This document shows, in pieces, positions 17,468-26,211 of a stretch of DNA of 64,000 nt. This stretch comes from Mangrovicella endophytica. Its GTDB lineage: Bacteria > Pseudomonadota > Alphaproteobacteria > Rhizobiales > Rhizobiaceae. The stretch is taken from assembly GCF_002893625.1 (NCBI RefSeq), contig NZ_PKMZ01000003.1:186001-250000 (forward strand). Reading direction: 5' to 3'. The notes under the pieces are model-generated. The model was given only the letters and a program-made list of their open reading frames with translations. It ran no database searches and had not been told where the DNA came from. Numbering within the stretch: the first letter of the stretch is position 1; every line of letters begins with the position of its first letter. The position numbers were made by a program, and so were the translations under genes.

Positions 17468-18415
17468 TCAGAATTGCACGCGCGGGTCGAACACCCGGTA
17501 GATCAGGTCGGTGGCGAAGTTGATGGCCACGAAGATCAGCGCGTAGAAGACGATCAGCGTCTGCACCATCTGGTAGTCGCGGCTGTTCATGCCGCCGACC
17601 AGAAGATTGCCGATCCCCGGCAGCGTGAAGATGAACTCCACGATCACCGTGCCGTTGAGGAGATTGCCGAAGCTGAGGCCGATCACGGTGACGATCGGCA
17701 GCGCGGCATTCTTCAGCGCGTGGCGGAACAGGACGCGCAGCTCGGACCAGCCCATCGAGCGGGCGGTGCGCACATAGTCCTCGCTGAGCACCTCCAGCAC
17801 CGATGTGCGGGTGATCCGGGCGAGCGTTGCCACCTGCGCCATGGAGAGAACCAGAACGGGCAGCGCGATGCGCCGGAGAAGATGGGCCGGATCGTCGATC
17901 GAGACCGTGCCGCTGGCGGGGAACCAGCCGAGCGTCAGCGAGAAGATCAGGAGGCAGACGAGCGAGGTCCAGAACGAGGGCATCAGATCCAGCACCATCG
18001 CGACTCCGGTGATGGCATTGTCCAGCATGCGGTGGCCCTTGTGCGCCGTGAAGGCGGCGAGCGTGCCGAGCGGGATCGAGATCAGCACCGTCAGGACGAT
18101 CGTGCCGACGGCGATGGAGACCGTCACCGGCAGCGCACCGAGGATCAGCCCGATGATCGGCAGCTTGGTCGTGACGGTGTTGCCGAAGTCGAAGGTGGCG
18201 AGATGGCCGAGATAGTTCAGATACTGGACGAAGAGGGGCGCATCGAGCCCCATCTGGCTGCGCATGCGGTCCAGCGCCTCGCCGGAGAGATTGTCGCCGG
18301 CGATCGCCGAGATCGGATCGCCGGGGATCATCCGCATGGTGAAGAACACCAGGGTGACGACACCGAGCACCGTCGTGAAGAGCTGCGCAAAACGCTTGAG
18401 GCTGTAGACCAGCAT
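17468..18415 (-). CDS. ABC importer permease, DppB/OppB type
   Basis: The 315-residue protein starts with the characteristic KRFAQLFTTVLGVVTLVFF-type first helix and RMIPGDP motif. It has about six membrane helices and the EAA-like loop YVRTARSMGWSELRVLFRHALKN that docks on the ATPase. It lies 16 bp after the binding-protein gene and pairs with the DppC-type permease. Confidence 0.95.
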   Translation of the reverse strand: MLVYSLKRFAQLFTTVLGVVTLVFFTMRMIPGDPISAIAGDNLSGEALDRMRSQMGLDAPLFVQYLNYLGHLATFDFGNTVTTKLPIIGLILGALPVTVSIAVGTIVLTVLISIPLGTLAAFTAHKGHRMLDNAITGVAMVLDLMPSFWTSLVCLLIFSLTLGWFPASGTVSIDDPAHLLRRIALPVLVLSMAQVATLARITRTSVLEVLSEDYVRTARSMGWSELRVLFRHALKNAALPIVTVIGLSFGNLLNGTVIVEFIFTLPGIGNLLVGGMNSRDYQMVQTLIVFYALIFVAINFATDLIYRVFDPRVQF

Positions 18416-18431
18416 GGGGCGGTCCTCCGTC

Positions 18432-19973
18432 CTACTCGTCGACTTCCCAGAAGTTGACTTGCGCCAGGTAGTTGATGTTGACGCCGGTGACGTTGGTCTT
18501 GCTGGGCCAGTAGACGTTGTTGGCCGTCGAGGGGACGTAAGGCAGATCCGTCATCGCGATCGTCTGCGCCTTGGCGTAGAGCTCCATCCGCTTTTCGGGA
18601 TCGGCTTCGGCGCGCGCGGCTTCGATGGTCGCGGTCAGTTCGGGATTGTCGTACTGGGCGCCGTTCAGCCCCTTCGGCGACCTGTTGTCCGGATGCAGGT
18701 AGCTGAACAGGATCATGTCGGGGTTGATCGCCGGCAGCAGCCGGGTCGCCGTCATGAACTCACCCTTGTTGCGCCGCTGGTTGTAGGTCGGCGTGTCGAC
18801 CAGCTCGAGCTCCATCTTGATGCCGACCTGGCTGAGATAGTCGATCTCGAACTGCTGCTGCTCGGTGACGCCCTGCGCCGATGTGTTGAGCGCCTTGAGG
18901 GTGAAGCCGTCGGGATAGCCGGCCTCGGTCAGGAGCTGCTTGGCCTTCTCCGGATCATATTCGTAGCGCGGCGCGTCCTTGGCGAAGACCTCCATCCACG
19001 GCATCATGATCGAGTAGGCCGGCGCCTGCAGCGACGGCGCGATGGCCGCGGTGATGGCGGGATAGTCGATGGCGTAGGCGATCGCCTGGCGGACACGCAC
19101 ATCCTTCAGGATCGGATCGGACAGGTTCATGACCTTCAGCGTCGCCGCGTAATTGTCGACGTGGTTCATCTTGAACCCGGCGTCCTTGAGGATCTGGAGC
19201 TGCTCTTCCTTGTTCTGCCGCATCAGGAGATCGATCTCGCCATTGCGCAGAGCAATGGCCGCCGTGGCGTCGTCCTTGATGATGTGGAAGTCCAGCGTTT
19301 CGATCGGCGCCGGCCCCTTGTAGTAGCCCTTGTGCCGCTTCAGCACGATGCGTGAATTGACGTCGATCGACTCGAGATAATAGGGGCCGGTCCCGACCGG
19401 CTGCCAGCGGACCTGGTCGCCGGCCGCCTCGATGGCTTCCTTCTTGACGATCTGCCCCTGATGGTAGTTCGCCACCGTATGGAGGAAGCCGCCATTCGGC
19501 TGCTTCAGCTTGATGACGACGGTGTAGGGGTCGGGCGCCTCCATCGTCTCGATGCCGGTGAGTTCTGCGATGTACGGCGAGGCCGTCGCCGGATCGAGGA
19601 TGCGCTTGTAGCTGTAGAGAACGTCGGCTGCGGTGAACTCGCCATACCCCTTCTGCCACTGCACGCCCTTGCGCAGATGGAAGGTCCAGGTCGTGTTGTC
19701 CTTGTTTTCCCAGGATTCGGCGAGATCCGGCACGATGGCGCCGGTCTTTCCGTCATAGGTGGTCAGGCCGCTGAAGACGTTGAAGGCGATGTTTTCGTTC
19801 TCGATCCGGAAGATGTTGGCGGGGTCGAATCCCGCCGGATCGTCGTAGAAGCGCACGTCCAGCGTCTTGTCCTCGGCCGCGCCGGCAACGGAGGCCGAGA
19901 CGACGGCGCCGGGTGAGAGCAAGGTGGCGGCGAGAAGGGCGGCGTACAGCCTGGATCGGCCAGAGGATGTCAT
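18432..19973 (-). CDS. Periplasmic substrate-binding protein, family 5 (DppA-like)
   Basis: The 513-residue protein has a signal peptide (about 1-32) and the family-5 order: GFDPANIFR near the N-terminus, a SWENKDNTTWTFHLRKGVQW segment, and the C-terminal domain that closes on ligand. Members bind peptides, but also opines, nickel complexes, glutathione and other small amides. Here the context, three cysteine amidases in the same operon, argues for an amide- or carbamoyl-bearing ligand rather than ordinary dipeptides. That is inference. Confidence 0.9.
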   Translation of the reverse strand: MTSSGRSRLYAALLAATLLSPGAVVSASVAGAAEDKTLDVRFYDDPAGFDPANIFRIENENIAFNVFSGLTTYDGKTGAIVPDLAESWENKDNTTWTFHLRKGVQWQKGYGEFTAADVLYSYKRILDPATASPYIAELTGIETMEAPDPYTVVIKLKQPNGGFLHTVANYHQGQIVKKEAIEAAGDQVRWQPVGTGPYYLESIDVNSRIVLKRHKGYYKGPAPIETLDFHIIKDDATAAIALRNGEIDLLMRQNKEEQLQILKDAGFKMNHVDNYAATLKVMNLSDPILKDVRVRQAIAYAIDYPAITAAIAPSLQAPAYSIMMPWMEVFAKDAPRYEYDPEKAKQLLTEAGYPDGFTLKALNTSAQGVTEQQQFEIDYLSQVGIKMELELVDTPTYNQRRNKGEFMTATRLLPAINPDMILFSYLHPDNRSPKGLNGAQYDNPELTATIEAARAEADPEKRMELYAKAQTIAMTDLPYVPSTANNVYWPSKTNVTGVNINYLAQVNFWEVDE

Positions 19974-20034
19974 CGAACGATTCCCTGCGATGCGCGGCGC
20001 TGGAGGGGAGAGGCCGCCTGCAAATGGAAGGGGA

Positions 20035-20070
20035 TGCCTGCGCGGGGCGTCGCGCGAGGCGCGGCAGGCA
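20035..20070 (-). terminator. Intercistronic stem-loop between amidase 3 and the binding-protein gene
   Basis: TGCCTGC (20035-20041) pairs with GCAGGCA (20064-20070), extended by further G-C pairs after a bulge. It begins directly at the amidase stop, about 60 bp before the binding-protein start. It may attenuate transcription or protect mRNA ends so that the genes are expressed at different levels. Confidence 0.45.
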
Positions 20071-20781
20071 CTATCCGGCCTTCAGCATCGGCTGCTGGAC
20101 CGCCGTGCTGGCGAGGTAGTCCTTCGCCATGTCGAGGGAGACGACGTCGGCATACTTGTGATGCATGTCGTAGAGGTTGATGTAGTGCGAGGCTTCGGTG
20201 CGATCGAAGACGCACTCCTTGACGACGCCCATGCGGAACCGCGCCGTCGCGCCATCCACCACCGAGGCGCGTACGCAGCCGGACGTCGTCTCGCCGCAGA
20301 CGATCAGCGTATCCACGCCGAGGCTCTGCAGCTGGAAGGCCAGCGGCGTGCCCTGGAAGGCCGAGGGCGCCGCCTTCTCGATGACGAGCTCGCCGGCGAT
20401 CGGCTTGACCTCGTCGACGATCTGCCAGCCCTTTTCGATCATCTCCTGGGGCATTGTCGGCTTGGCGCGCTTGCGGCGGCCCCAGTGGTTGACGCCCGAA
20501 TGCAGTCCCTTGACGTGGATGACGGGCACGCCGGCCTCGCGCGCCACTGCCAGCAGCTCGGCGGTCCTGTCGACGGCCTCCCAGCCTTCCAGGCCGGTCG
20601 ATCCCATCCAGGTCTTCATGGAATCGAAGATGTCTTCGCGCTTCAGGCCGAGCACCGAGTAGTAGATGTCGATCAGGAGCAGCGCCGGCTTCTCGCCAAA
20701 ACCGTTCAGCTCCTTCTTGCCCCACAGCTCACTGTGCTTCCTGTCGCGCTCCGAGAGGAACGGCTCCCAGCCATATTCCAT
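20071..20781 (-). CDS. Isochorismatase-family amidohydrolase (paralogue 3)
   Basis: I choose ATG 20781 (236 residues) because ACGGAG lies 8-13 nt upstream; the frame remains open to 20850. The triad is Asp38 (ALLLIDIYY), Lys136 (VIEKAAPSAF) and Cys169 (TTSGCVRAS). The C-terminal NLYDMHHKYADV region parallels paralogues 1 and 2. It is the first gene of the leftward amidase/ABC operon and divergent from a LysR gene, so it may perform the first hydrolysis on the imported compound. Confidence 0.85.
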   Translation of the reverse strand: MEYGWEPFLSERDRKHSELWGKKELNGFGEKPALLLIDIYYSVLGLKREDIFDSMKTWMGSTGLEGWEAVDRTAELLAVAREAGVPVIHVKGLHSGVNHWGRRKRAKPTMPQEMIEKGWQIVDEVKPIAGELVIEKAAPSAFQGTPLAFQLQSLGVDTLIVCGETTSGCVRASVVDGATARFRMGVVKECVFDRTEASHYINLYDMHHKYADVVSLDMAKDYLASTAVQQPMLKAG

Positions 20782-20976
20782 GTCGCTCGTCTCCGTGAGG
20801 TCCTGAGAAGGCGTGGCAGCTGAGCGTGGCGGTGCCTGCACCGCAGCCACCGGACTGCCATCGCACCAGCAGAACTGCCCACTTCTTGATCACCTGAGAC
20901 CAATGCTAAGAAAATCGACACAGCAAGGTCAAACGAGGATTTCCATGGGTTTTCATAAGCTCTACTAATACGTGCC

Positions 20977-21867
20977 ATGCACGTGCCGCCCCTTCACCTG
21001 CTGCGCTCCTTCTCGGAAGCCGCCCGTCTCGGAAGCTTCTCGCGCGCCGCAGCGTCGCTGAATGTCACCCAATCGGCGGTCAGCCAGCAGATCCGCCAGC
21101 TTGAGCTGCAGGTCGGCACGCCGCTGTTTCAGCGGGCAGGGCGGCAGATCGCTCTCACCGACTTCGGCCGCGTCTATCTCGAACTGGTCGGGGGGCCCAT
21201 CGCCGCACTGGAGGAGGGGCATACGGCGCTGAGGGCGATGACCGGGCGCAGCTCCGTCGTGCTGCGGCTGTCGCGATCCTTCGGGATGCAGTGGCTGGCG
21301 CCGCGCATGCTCGATATCGCGCAGCGGCACCCGGAGATTTCCGTGACGTCGCTGTTCCTGAATCCGGGCGACGGGCTGGATGCCAATGGCAGCGACGCGC
21401 TGGTGCTGTCGAGCAACCGCGCGAGCGAACTGGCCGACTTCATCGTCGAGCCGCTCTTTGTCACCACCCTCTGCCCGGTGGCAGCGCCGGACTTCGGCCC
21501 GGTCGACATCGAGCGCCTCGCCGACTATCCGATCATCCACACGCTGCGCCGCTACAATGATTGGCAGACCTGGTGCGCCGCCGCCGACATTCCGTTCGTG
21601 CCGCGCGACCACGGATGGTCGTTCGAGAGCTCCAGCATGTCCTATGCGGCCGCCGAGCACGGGCTCGGCATCGTCATGGCGGAGCTGGAATTCGTTGCGC
21701 CCGCCATCGCGCAGGGGCGTCTGCGGCCGATCTCACCGATCCAGGCGATCTCGGAACATCATTTCCATATCGCCTATGCGCGCAGCCGCTTCAGCCGTCC
21801 TGCCCTTCGCACCTTCCGGACGTGGATGGAGGAGCAGGCGGAGGCCACGCGTCTGACGGATACCTGA
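20977..21867 (+). CDS. LysR-family transcriptional regulator (GcvA-like)
   Basis: The 296-residue protein has an N-terminal winged HTH (SFSEAARLGSFSRAAASLNV, TQSAVSQQIRQLE) and a LysR substrate-binding domain from about residue 90. The PPLHLLRSFSEAARLGSF opening is typical of the GcvA/AmpR branch. It is divergent from the amidase/ABC operon; the 195-bp gap between them has an AT-rich patch at about 20885-20965 suited to overlapping promoters. It probably activates that operon with the amide substrate as co-inducer. Confidence 0.9.
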   Translation: MHVPPLHLLRSFSEAARLGSFSRAAASLNVTQSAVSQQIRQLELQVGTPLFQRAGRQIALTDFGRVYLELVGGPIAALEEGHTALRAMTGRSSVVLRLSRSFGMQWLAPRMLDIAQRHPEISVTSLFLNPGDGLDANGSDALVLSSNRASELADFIVEPLFVTTLCPVAAPDFGPVDIERLADYPIIHTLRRYNDWQTWCAAADIPFVPRDHGWSFESSSMSYAAAEHGLGIVMAELEFVAPAIAQGRLRPISPIQAISEHHFHIAYARSRFSRPALRTFRTWMEEQAEATRLTDT

Positions 21868-21883
21868 CGGTCCGCAGCGAGAG

Positions 21884-21900
21884 GGCGGGATGACCCCGCC
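21884..21900. terminator. Short hairpin between convergent LysR and PdxA-like genes
   Basis: GGCGGG (21884-21889) and CCCGCC (21895-21900) pair around a 5-nt loop in the 48-bp gap between two converging stop codons. There is no T tract; a weak bidirectional end is plausible. Confidence 0.4.
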
Positions 21901-21915
21901 GCTCCAGATGGCGCC

Positions 21916-22917
21916 TTAGGACGAGCGCTGCGCCAGGTTGGCAGCGAGCGTGATCGCAGCGGTGAAGGCGCCGGTCTGCGCGATGCCCTTGCCGACGATG
22001 TCGAAGGCGGTGCCATGCGCCGGCGTGGTGAACACCGTGTCGAGGCCGGCCGTCACTGTGACGCCCTTGTTGAAGCCCTTCAGCTTCGTCGCGATTTGCC
22101 CTTGGTCGTGATACATCGCGACGACGCCGTCATAGGCCCCGGAGAAGGCCTTGAGGTAGACCGTGTCGGCCGGGAACGGGCCCTCGCAGGCAATGCCGTC
22201 TTCGCGCGCCGTCGCCTCCACCGCGGGGCGGATGATGTCGATCTCCTCCGTGCCGAAGAGGCCGTTCTCGCCGCCATGCGGGTTCAGCGCCGCCACCGCG
22301 ATGCGGGGCGCGGCGATGCCGGCCTTTCGCATCATCCGGTCCGACAGGCGGATGGCGTCGCGGATCGCCGGGCCGGTCACGCCGTCCACGGCCTGGCGCA
22401 GCGAGACATGCGAGGTGACGCGCGACATCCACTGATTGTCGAGGACGTTCATCTCGCTGAAATAGGTCGTGTGGCCGAGGAGATGGGCGAACATCTTGTG
22501 CTCGTCGGGGAAGCGCCAGCCGCCGTCATACATCGCCCGCTTGTTGAGCGGCGCGAAGGAGACCGCGTCGACCTCGCCGGCCTTGGCAAGGTCGATTGCA
22601 CGCGCCAGCGTGTCGCCGGTCAGCCGGCCGGACTCAGACGAGACGACACCGGCCGGATAGAGGGCGGGATCGATGTTGCCGAGATCGATGAGCGGCACGC
22701 TCGAGGCGTTCCAGTCGATCTCCCGCGGCGAGGCGACGGTGCGGATGTCCAGCGAGACGCCGGCCTGGCGCGCGCCGAGCTCCAGCACGCGGCGGTCGCC
22801 GACCACCAGAAGCCGGCAGGGCGGCAGGCCGCTGCGGTCGGCGAGGATCTTGGCGAGGATTTCCGGGCCGATGCCGGTGCAGTCGCCGGGTGTCAGAGCG
22901 ATGACGGGGCTGTTCAT
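21916..22917 (-). CDS. PdxA-family dehydrogenase (PdxA2-like)
   Basis: The 333-residue protein starts at ATG 22917 (the frame continues upstream as a shadow of the next gene). It has the PdxA N-terminus (IALTPGDCTGIGPEI) and the three metal-binding His segments TSHVSLRQ, NPHGGENG and MYHDQGQ. PdxA makes a pyridoxal precursor by oxidative decarboxylation of 4-phosphohydroxythreonine; the PdxA2 branch acts on 4-phospho-threonate/erythronate, and a related branch oxidises aromatic cis-diols. Here it sits in an operon with two tartrate-dehydrogenase-like genes (11-bp gap), so hydroxy-acid catabolism is more likely than vitamin B6 synthesis. Confidence 0.85.
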   Translation of the reverse strand: MNSPVIALTPGDCTGIGPEILAKILADRSGLPPCRLLVVGDRRVLELGARQAGVSLDIRTVASPREIDWNASSVPLIDLGNIDPALYPAGVVSSESGRLTGDTLARAIDLAKAGEVDAVSFAPLNKRAMYDGGWRFPDEHKMFAHLLGHTTYFSEMNVLDNQWMSRVTSHVSLRQAVDGVTGPAIRDAIRLSDRMMRKAGIAAPRIAVAALNPHGGENGLFGTEEIDIIRPAVEATAREDGIACEGPFPADTVYLKAFSGAYDGVVAMYHDQGQIATKLKGFNKGVTVTAGLDTVFTTPAHGTAFDIVGKGIAQTGAFTAAITLAANLAQRSS

Positions 22918-22928
22918 CCGATCTCTCC

Positions 22929-24044
22929 TCAAGTCGCCGCGACAGCGTCGTCGGCCGCCGCGACGGCGTCGTCGGCCGCTGCGACGGCGTCGGCAATCGC
23001 CTGGCCGCAGCTTTTCGTGTTGGCCGAACCCTTCAGGTCGCCGGTGCGCGTCGTCGGATCGGCCAGCGTCGCCTCGATCGCCTTGAGGATCGCGGCCGCC
23101 GCCTCGGCATGGCCGAGATGCTCCAGCATCATCGCGCCGGCCCAGATCTGGCCGACCGGATTGGCGATCCCCTTGCCCGCGATGTCGGGCGCCGAGCCGT
23201 GCACCGGCTCGAACAGCGAGGGGAATTTGCGCTCCGGATTGATGTTGCCGGAGGGCGCGATGCCGATCGTGCCGGTGCAGGCCGGCCCGAGATCGGACAG
23301 GATGTCGCCGAAGAGGTTGGATGCGACTACCACATCGAAGCGGTCCGGGTTCAGGACGAAGCGGGCACAGAGAATATCGATGTGGTCCTTGTCCCAGCGC
23401 ACGTCCGGATAGTTCGCGGCCATCGCCTCCACCCGCTCGTCCCAATAGGGCATGGTGATGGAGATGCCGTTCGATTTCGTTGCCGAGGTCAGGTGCTTCT
23501 TCGGGCGCGAGCGGGCGAGCTCGAAGGCGAAGCGCAGGATGCGGTCGACGCCGATCCGGCTCATCACCGTCTCCTGCACGACGATCTCGCGCTCGGTGCC
23601 GGGGAACATCTTGCCGCCGATGGAGGAATATTCCCCTTCGGTGTTCTCGCGCACCACCATGAAGTCGATGTCGCCGGGCTGGCGATTGGCGAGCGGCGCC
23701 GGCACGCCCGGCATCAGCCGCACCGGGCGCAGATTCACATACTGGTCGAATTCGCGTCGGAACTGGATCAGCGATCCCCACAGCGAGACGTGGTCGGGCA
23801 CGGTCGCCGGCCAGCCGACGGCGCCGAAGAAGATCGCGTCGTGCCCGCCGATCTGCGCCTTCCAGTCGTCCGGCATCATCTTGCCATGCTGGAGGTAGTA
23901 GTCGCAGGAGGCAAACTCGAACTCGTCGAAGGAGAGCTCAAGGCCGAAGCGCTTGGCCGCGGCCTTGAGAACCCGCACACCCTCCGGCATGACCTCAGTG
24001 CCGATGCCGTCGCCCGGAATGACCGCGATGCGCTGTGCCGTCAT
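22929..24044 (-). CDS. Tartrate/D-malate dehydrogenase-like (isocitrate/isopropylmalate DH family), copy 1
   Basis: The 371-residue protein carries the family signatures IAVIPGDGIGTEV, VVRENTEGEYSSIGG and ASNLFGDILSDLGP, and the NAD-binding loop around EPVHGSAPDIAGKGIANP. It is closest in pattern to TtuC/YeaU enzymes, which act on tartrate and D-malate through NAD-dependent oxidation with decarboxylation of 3-substituted malates. The last 20 residues are an Ala/Asp repeat (ADDAVAA units) encoded by a 21-nt tandem repeat and absent from copy 2. It lies 17 bp after copy 2 and 11 bp before the PdxA-like gene. Confidence 0.9.
   Translation of the reverse strand: MTAQRIAVIPGDGIGTEVMPEGVRVLKAAAKRFGLELSFDEFEFASCDYYLQHGKMMPDDWKAQIGGHDAIFFGAVGWPATVPDHVSLWGSLIQFRREFDQYVNLRPVRLMPGVPAPLANRQPGDIDFMVVRENTEGEYSSIGGKMFPGTEREIVVQETVMSRIGVDRILRFAFELARSRPKKHLTSATKSNGISITMPYWDERVEAMAANYPDVRWDKDHIDILCARFVLNPDRFDVVVASNLFGDILSDLGPACTGTIGIAPSGNINPERKFPSLFEPVHGSAPDIAGKGIANPVGQIWAGAMMLEHLGHAEAAAAILKAIEATLADPTTRTGDLKGSANTKSCGQAIADAVAAADDAVAAADDAVAAT
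22936..22992. repeat. 21-nt tandem repeat in the 3' end of the tartrate-dehydrogenase gene
   Basis: About 2.7 copies of a 21-nt unit (22936-22956, 22957-22977, then 22978-22992), differing at single positions, encode the repeated AADDAVA tail. In-frame slippage here would change only tail length. Confidence 0.75.
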
Positions 24045-24061
24045 GGCTTCGCCCTTCCGTG

Positions 24062-25138
24062 TCAGTTGTTGTCACCGAGGATCGCGGCGACCACCGCGTC
24101 CGTCACCAATCGGGTCGTCGCCTTGCCGCCGAGGTCGGGCGTGTGCAGCGCCGGATCGGCCGTCACCCGCTCCACCGCGCGCATCAGGCGCGCTGCCGCA
24201 GCGGCCTCGCCGAGATGATTGAGCATCATCGCCGCCGACCAGAAGGTGCCGACCGGATTGGCTACCCCCAAGCCGGTGATGTCGAAGGCCGAGCCGTGGA
24301 TCGGCTCGAACATCGACGGAAACTGCCGCTCGGGATTGAGGTTCGCGGTCGGGGCGATGCCGATCGAGCCCGCCAGGGCGGCGGCGAGGTCGGAGAGGAT
24401 GTCGGCGTGCAGGTTGGTGGCGACGATCGTGTCGAGCGAAGCCGGCTTCAGGGTCATGCGCACGGTCATCGCATCGACCAGCATCTTGTCCCAGGTCACG
24501 TCCGGGAAGTCAGCCGCGACCTCGGCGGCGATGTCGTCCCACATCACCATGCCGTGGCGCTGCGCGTTCGACTTGGTGACGACGGTCAGGAGCTTGCGCG
24601 GCCGCGAGCGCGCCGTCTCGAAGGCAAAGCGCATGATGCGTTTCACCCCGGCGCGGGTGAAGATCGCGACGTCGGTGGCGACTTCCTCCGGCAGCCCGCG
24701 ATGCGAGCGACCGCCCTGACCGGCATATTCGCCTTCAGAGTTCTCGCGCACGATCACCCAGTCGAGATCGCCCGCGCCGACAGCGGCGAGCGGCGAGCGG
24801 ATGCCCGGCAGGATGCGGGTTGGGCGGACATTGGCGTATTGGTCGAGCGGCTGGCAGATGGCCAGGCGAAGGCCCCAGAGCGTCAGGTGGTCCGGCACGT
24901 CAGGCGCGCCGACGGCGCCGAAGAGGATCGCATCGAAGGCGCGCAGGCGCTCGACGCCGTCCGCCGGCATGAAGGTGCCGGTCTGCTTGTAGCGGTCGGA
25001 GCCCCAGTCGAAATCCTCGAGCTGGAGCTCGAAGCCGCCGTCGCGCTGGGCGGAAGCGCGCAGCGCCTCGACGCCAGCCGCCACTACCTCGATGCCGATA
25101 CCATCGCCCGGAATGACCGCGATTGAATGCCGCCGCAT
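24062..25138 (-). CDS. Tartrate/D-malate dehydrogenase-like (isocitrate/isopropylmalate DH family), copy 2
   Basis: The start at ATG 25138 (358 residues) places the RHSIAVIPGDGIG motif at the N-terminus as expected; the frame extends to 25192. Signatures are VIVRENSEGEYAGQGG, ATNLHADILSDLAAAL and EPIHGSAFDITGLGVANP. It differs from copy 1 in the NLHAD motif and the GQGGRSHRG loop near the substrate site, suggesting a different hydroxy-acid. It is the first gene of the leftward copy 2 - copy 1 - PdxA operon, preceded by an operator-like site at 25190-25212. Confidence 0.9.
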   Translation of the reverse strand: MRRHSIAVIPGDGIGIEVVAAGVEALRASAQRDGGFELQLEDFDWGSDRYKQTGTFMPADGVERLRAFDAILFGAVGAPDVPDHLTLWGLRLAICQPLDQYANVRPTRILPGIRSPLAAVGAGDLDWVIVRENSEGEYAGQGGRSHRGLPEEVATDVAIFTRAGVKRIMRFAFETARSRPRKLLTVVTKSNAQRHGMVMWDDIAAEVAADFPDVTWDKMLVDAMTVRMTLKPASLDTIVATNLHADILSDLAAALAGSIGIAPTANLNPERQFPSMFEPIHGSAFDITGLGVANPVGTFWSAAMMLNHLGEAAAAARLMRAVERVTADPALHTPDLGGKATTRLVTDAVVAAILGDNN

Positions 25139-25189
25139 GAATGCTCTCCCATCTCCCGGCTCACATCTCGTCCCATTCGAAACGCCAGT

Positions 25190-25212
25190 CAATCGAAAAT
25201 CGTTGACAATTT
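25190..25212. promoter_or_regulatory. Site A: FCD-GntR-type operator in a divergent promoter region
   Basis: The 113-bp gap between the divergent starts at 25138 and 25252 holds CGTTGACAAT (25201-25210) preceded by CAATCGAAAAT (25190-25200). Bases 25190-25211 match the complement of 31951-31972 at 21 of 22 positions. AAATCGT-TG-ACAATTT (25197-25212) is a near-perfect palindrome with one mismatch. TTGACA (25203-25208) could also be a rightward -35 box, with TGCAAT (25226-25231) 17 bp later, so repressor and polymerase may compete here. Confidence 0.6.
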
Positions 25213-25251
25213 ACAGAACGAGTTGTGCAATCCTCGCCGGGAGGATTGCTC

Positions 25252-26208
25252 ATGACAGATGCACAAACGGGACGGGTCGAGGGTGTCGGTGCCGCGACGG
25301 CGGAGCTGATGCCGGGCTTCGCCATCGAGCGCGTGAAAACCGACGGTGCCGAGATAAACTGCGTGATCGGCGGCTCCGGGCCGCCGCTGCTGCTGCTGCA
25401 CGGCAATCCGCTGACCCTCGTCAGCTGGCACCGCGTCGCGCCGATGCTGGCGGAGCACTTCACCGTCGTGGCGCCGGACCTGCGCGGCTATGGCGACAGC
25501 TCCAAACCCGATGGGGGCGAAGACCATGCCGCCTATTCGTTCCGGGCCATGGGCGAGGACAATTTCGCCGTGATGCGGCACTTCGGCTTCGAGCGTTTCC
25601 CCGTCGCCGGACATGACCGTGGCGCACGCGTTGCCTTCCGCATGGCGCTCGACCGGCCGGAGGCCGTCGAGAGGCTGGCCGCCCTCGACATCATCCCGAC
25701 CTATGATCTCCTGTCGAATGTCACGATGGGCTGGGCGATGGAGAGCTACCACTGGTTCTTCATGGCGCAGAAGGCGCCGTTCCCGGAGAAGCTGATCGGC
25801 GCCGACCTCAATTATTACATCAACTACAAGCTCAACAAGAAAGGTGTGGGGCTGTCGATCTTCGATCCCCGTGCCTTCGCCGAATATGCGCGCTGCACGA
25901 CGGCCGAGCAGATCCACGCCGTCTGCGAGGATTATCGCGCGACGGTGACGCTCGATTACGCCTTCGACAAGGCCGATCGCGAGGCGGGCCGGCGCATCGC
26001 CTGCCCCGTCTTCGCGCTGTGGGGCTCCAACAGCCATGTCGGGCGGCATCTGAAGCCGGATGCGGCCTGGCGCGGCTGGGCGGACGATTACCGTGGCTTT
26101 GCGATCCCGACAGGGCATTATCCGGCCGAGCAGCGTCCGGATCTCGTCGGGCCGATGCTGCGCGACTTCTTCTCCGGCCGCGAGCCGGAAGCCCCGGCAG
26201 AAGGCTGA
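25252..26208 (+). CDS. Alpha/beta hydrolase, fluoroacetate/haloacetate dehalogenase-like
   Basis: I choose ATG 25252 (318 residues) because GGGAGG lies about 10-15 nt upstream. Residues match the RPA1163-type fluoroacetate dehalogenase: nucleophile Asp122 with carboxylate-binding Arg123 and Arg126 (HDRGAR), halide-pocket His167-Trp168 (SYHWFF) and Tyr228 (CEDYRA), and general-base His289 (TGHYPAE). HGNP (50-53) supplies the oxyanion/cap region. Such enzymes hydrolyse the C-F or C-Cl bond of haloacetate to give glycolate. It shares a divergent control region with the tartrate-dehydrogenase operon and lies 3 bp before a rhodanese gene. Confidence 0.85.
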   Translation: MTDAQTGRVEGVGAATAELMPGFAIERVKTDGAEINCVIGGSGPPLLLLHGNPLTLVSWHRVAPMLAEHFTVVAPDLRGYGDSSKPDGGEDHAAYSFRAMGEDNFAVMRHFGFERFPVAGHDRGARVAFRMALDRPEAVERLAALDIIPTYDLLSNVTMGWAMESYHWFFMAQKAPFPEKLIGADLNYYINYKLNKKGVGLSIFDPRAFAEYARCTTAEQIHAVCEDYRATVTLDYAFDKADREAGRRIACPVFALWGSNSHVGRHLKPDAAWRGWADDYRGFAIPTGHYPAEQRPDLVGPMLRDFFSGREPEAPAEG

Positions 26209-26211
26209 GAC

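Noticed and set aside
21916-22917. Reading the PdxA-like gene as vitamin B6 biosynthesis
   Set aside because: The operon partners are two tartrate-dehydrogenase-like genes and no other pyridoxine gene is nearby, so catabolic PdxA2-type function is more likely.
22918-23781. Upstream extension of the PdxA-like frame
   Set aside because: It is an off-frame reading of the tartrate-dehydrogenase gene; PdxA homology starts exactly at ATG 22917.
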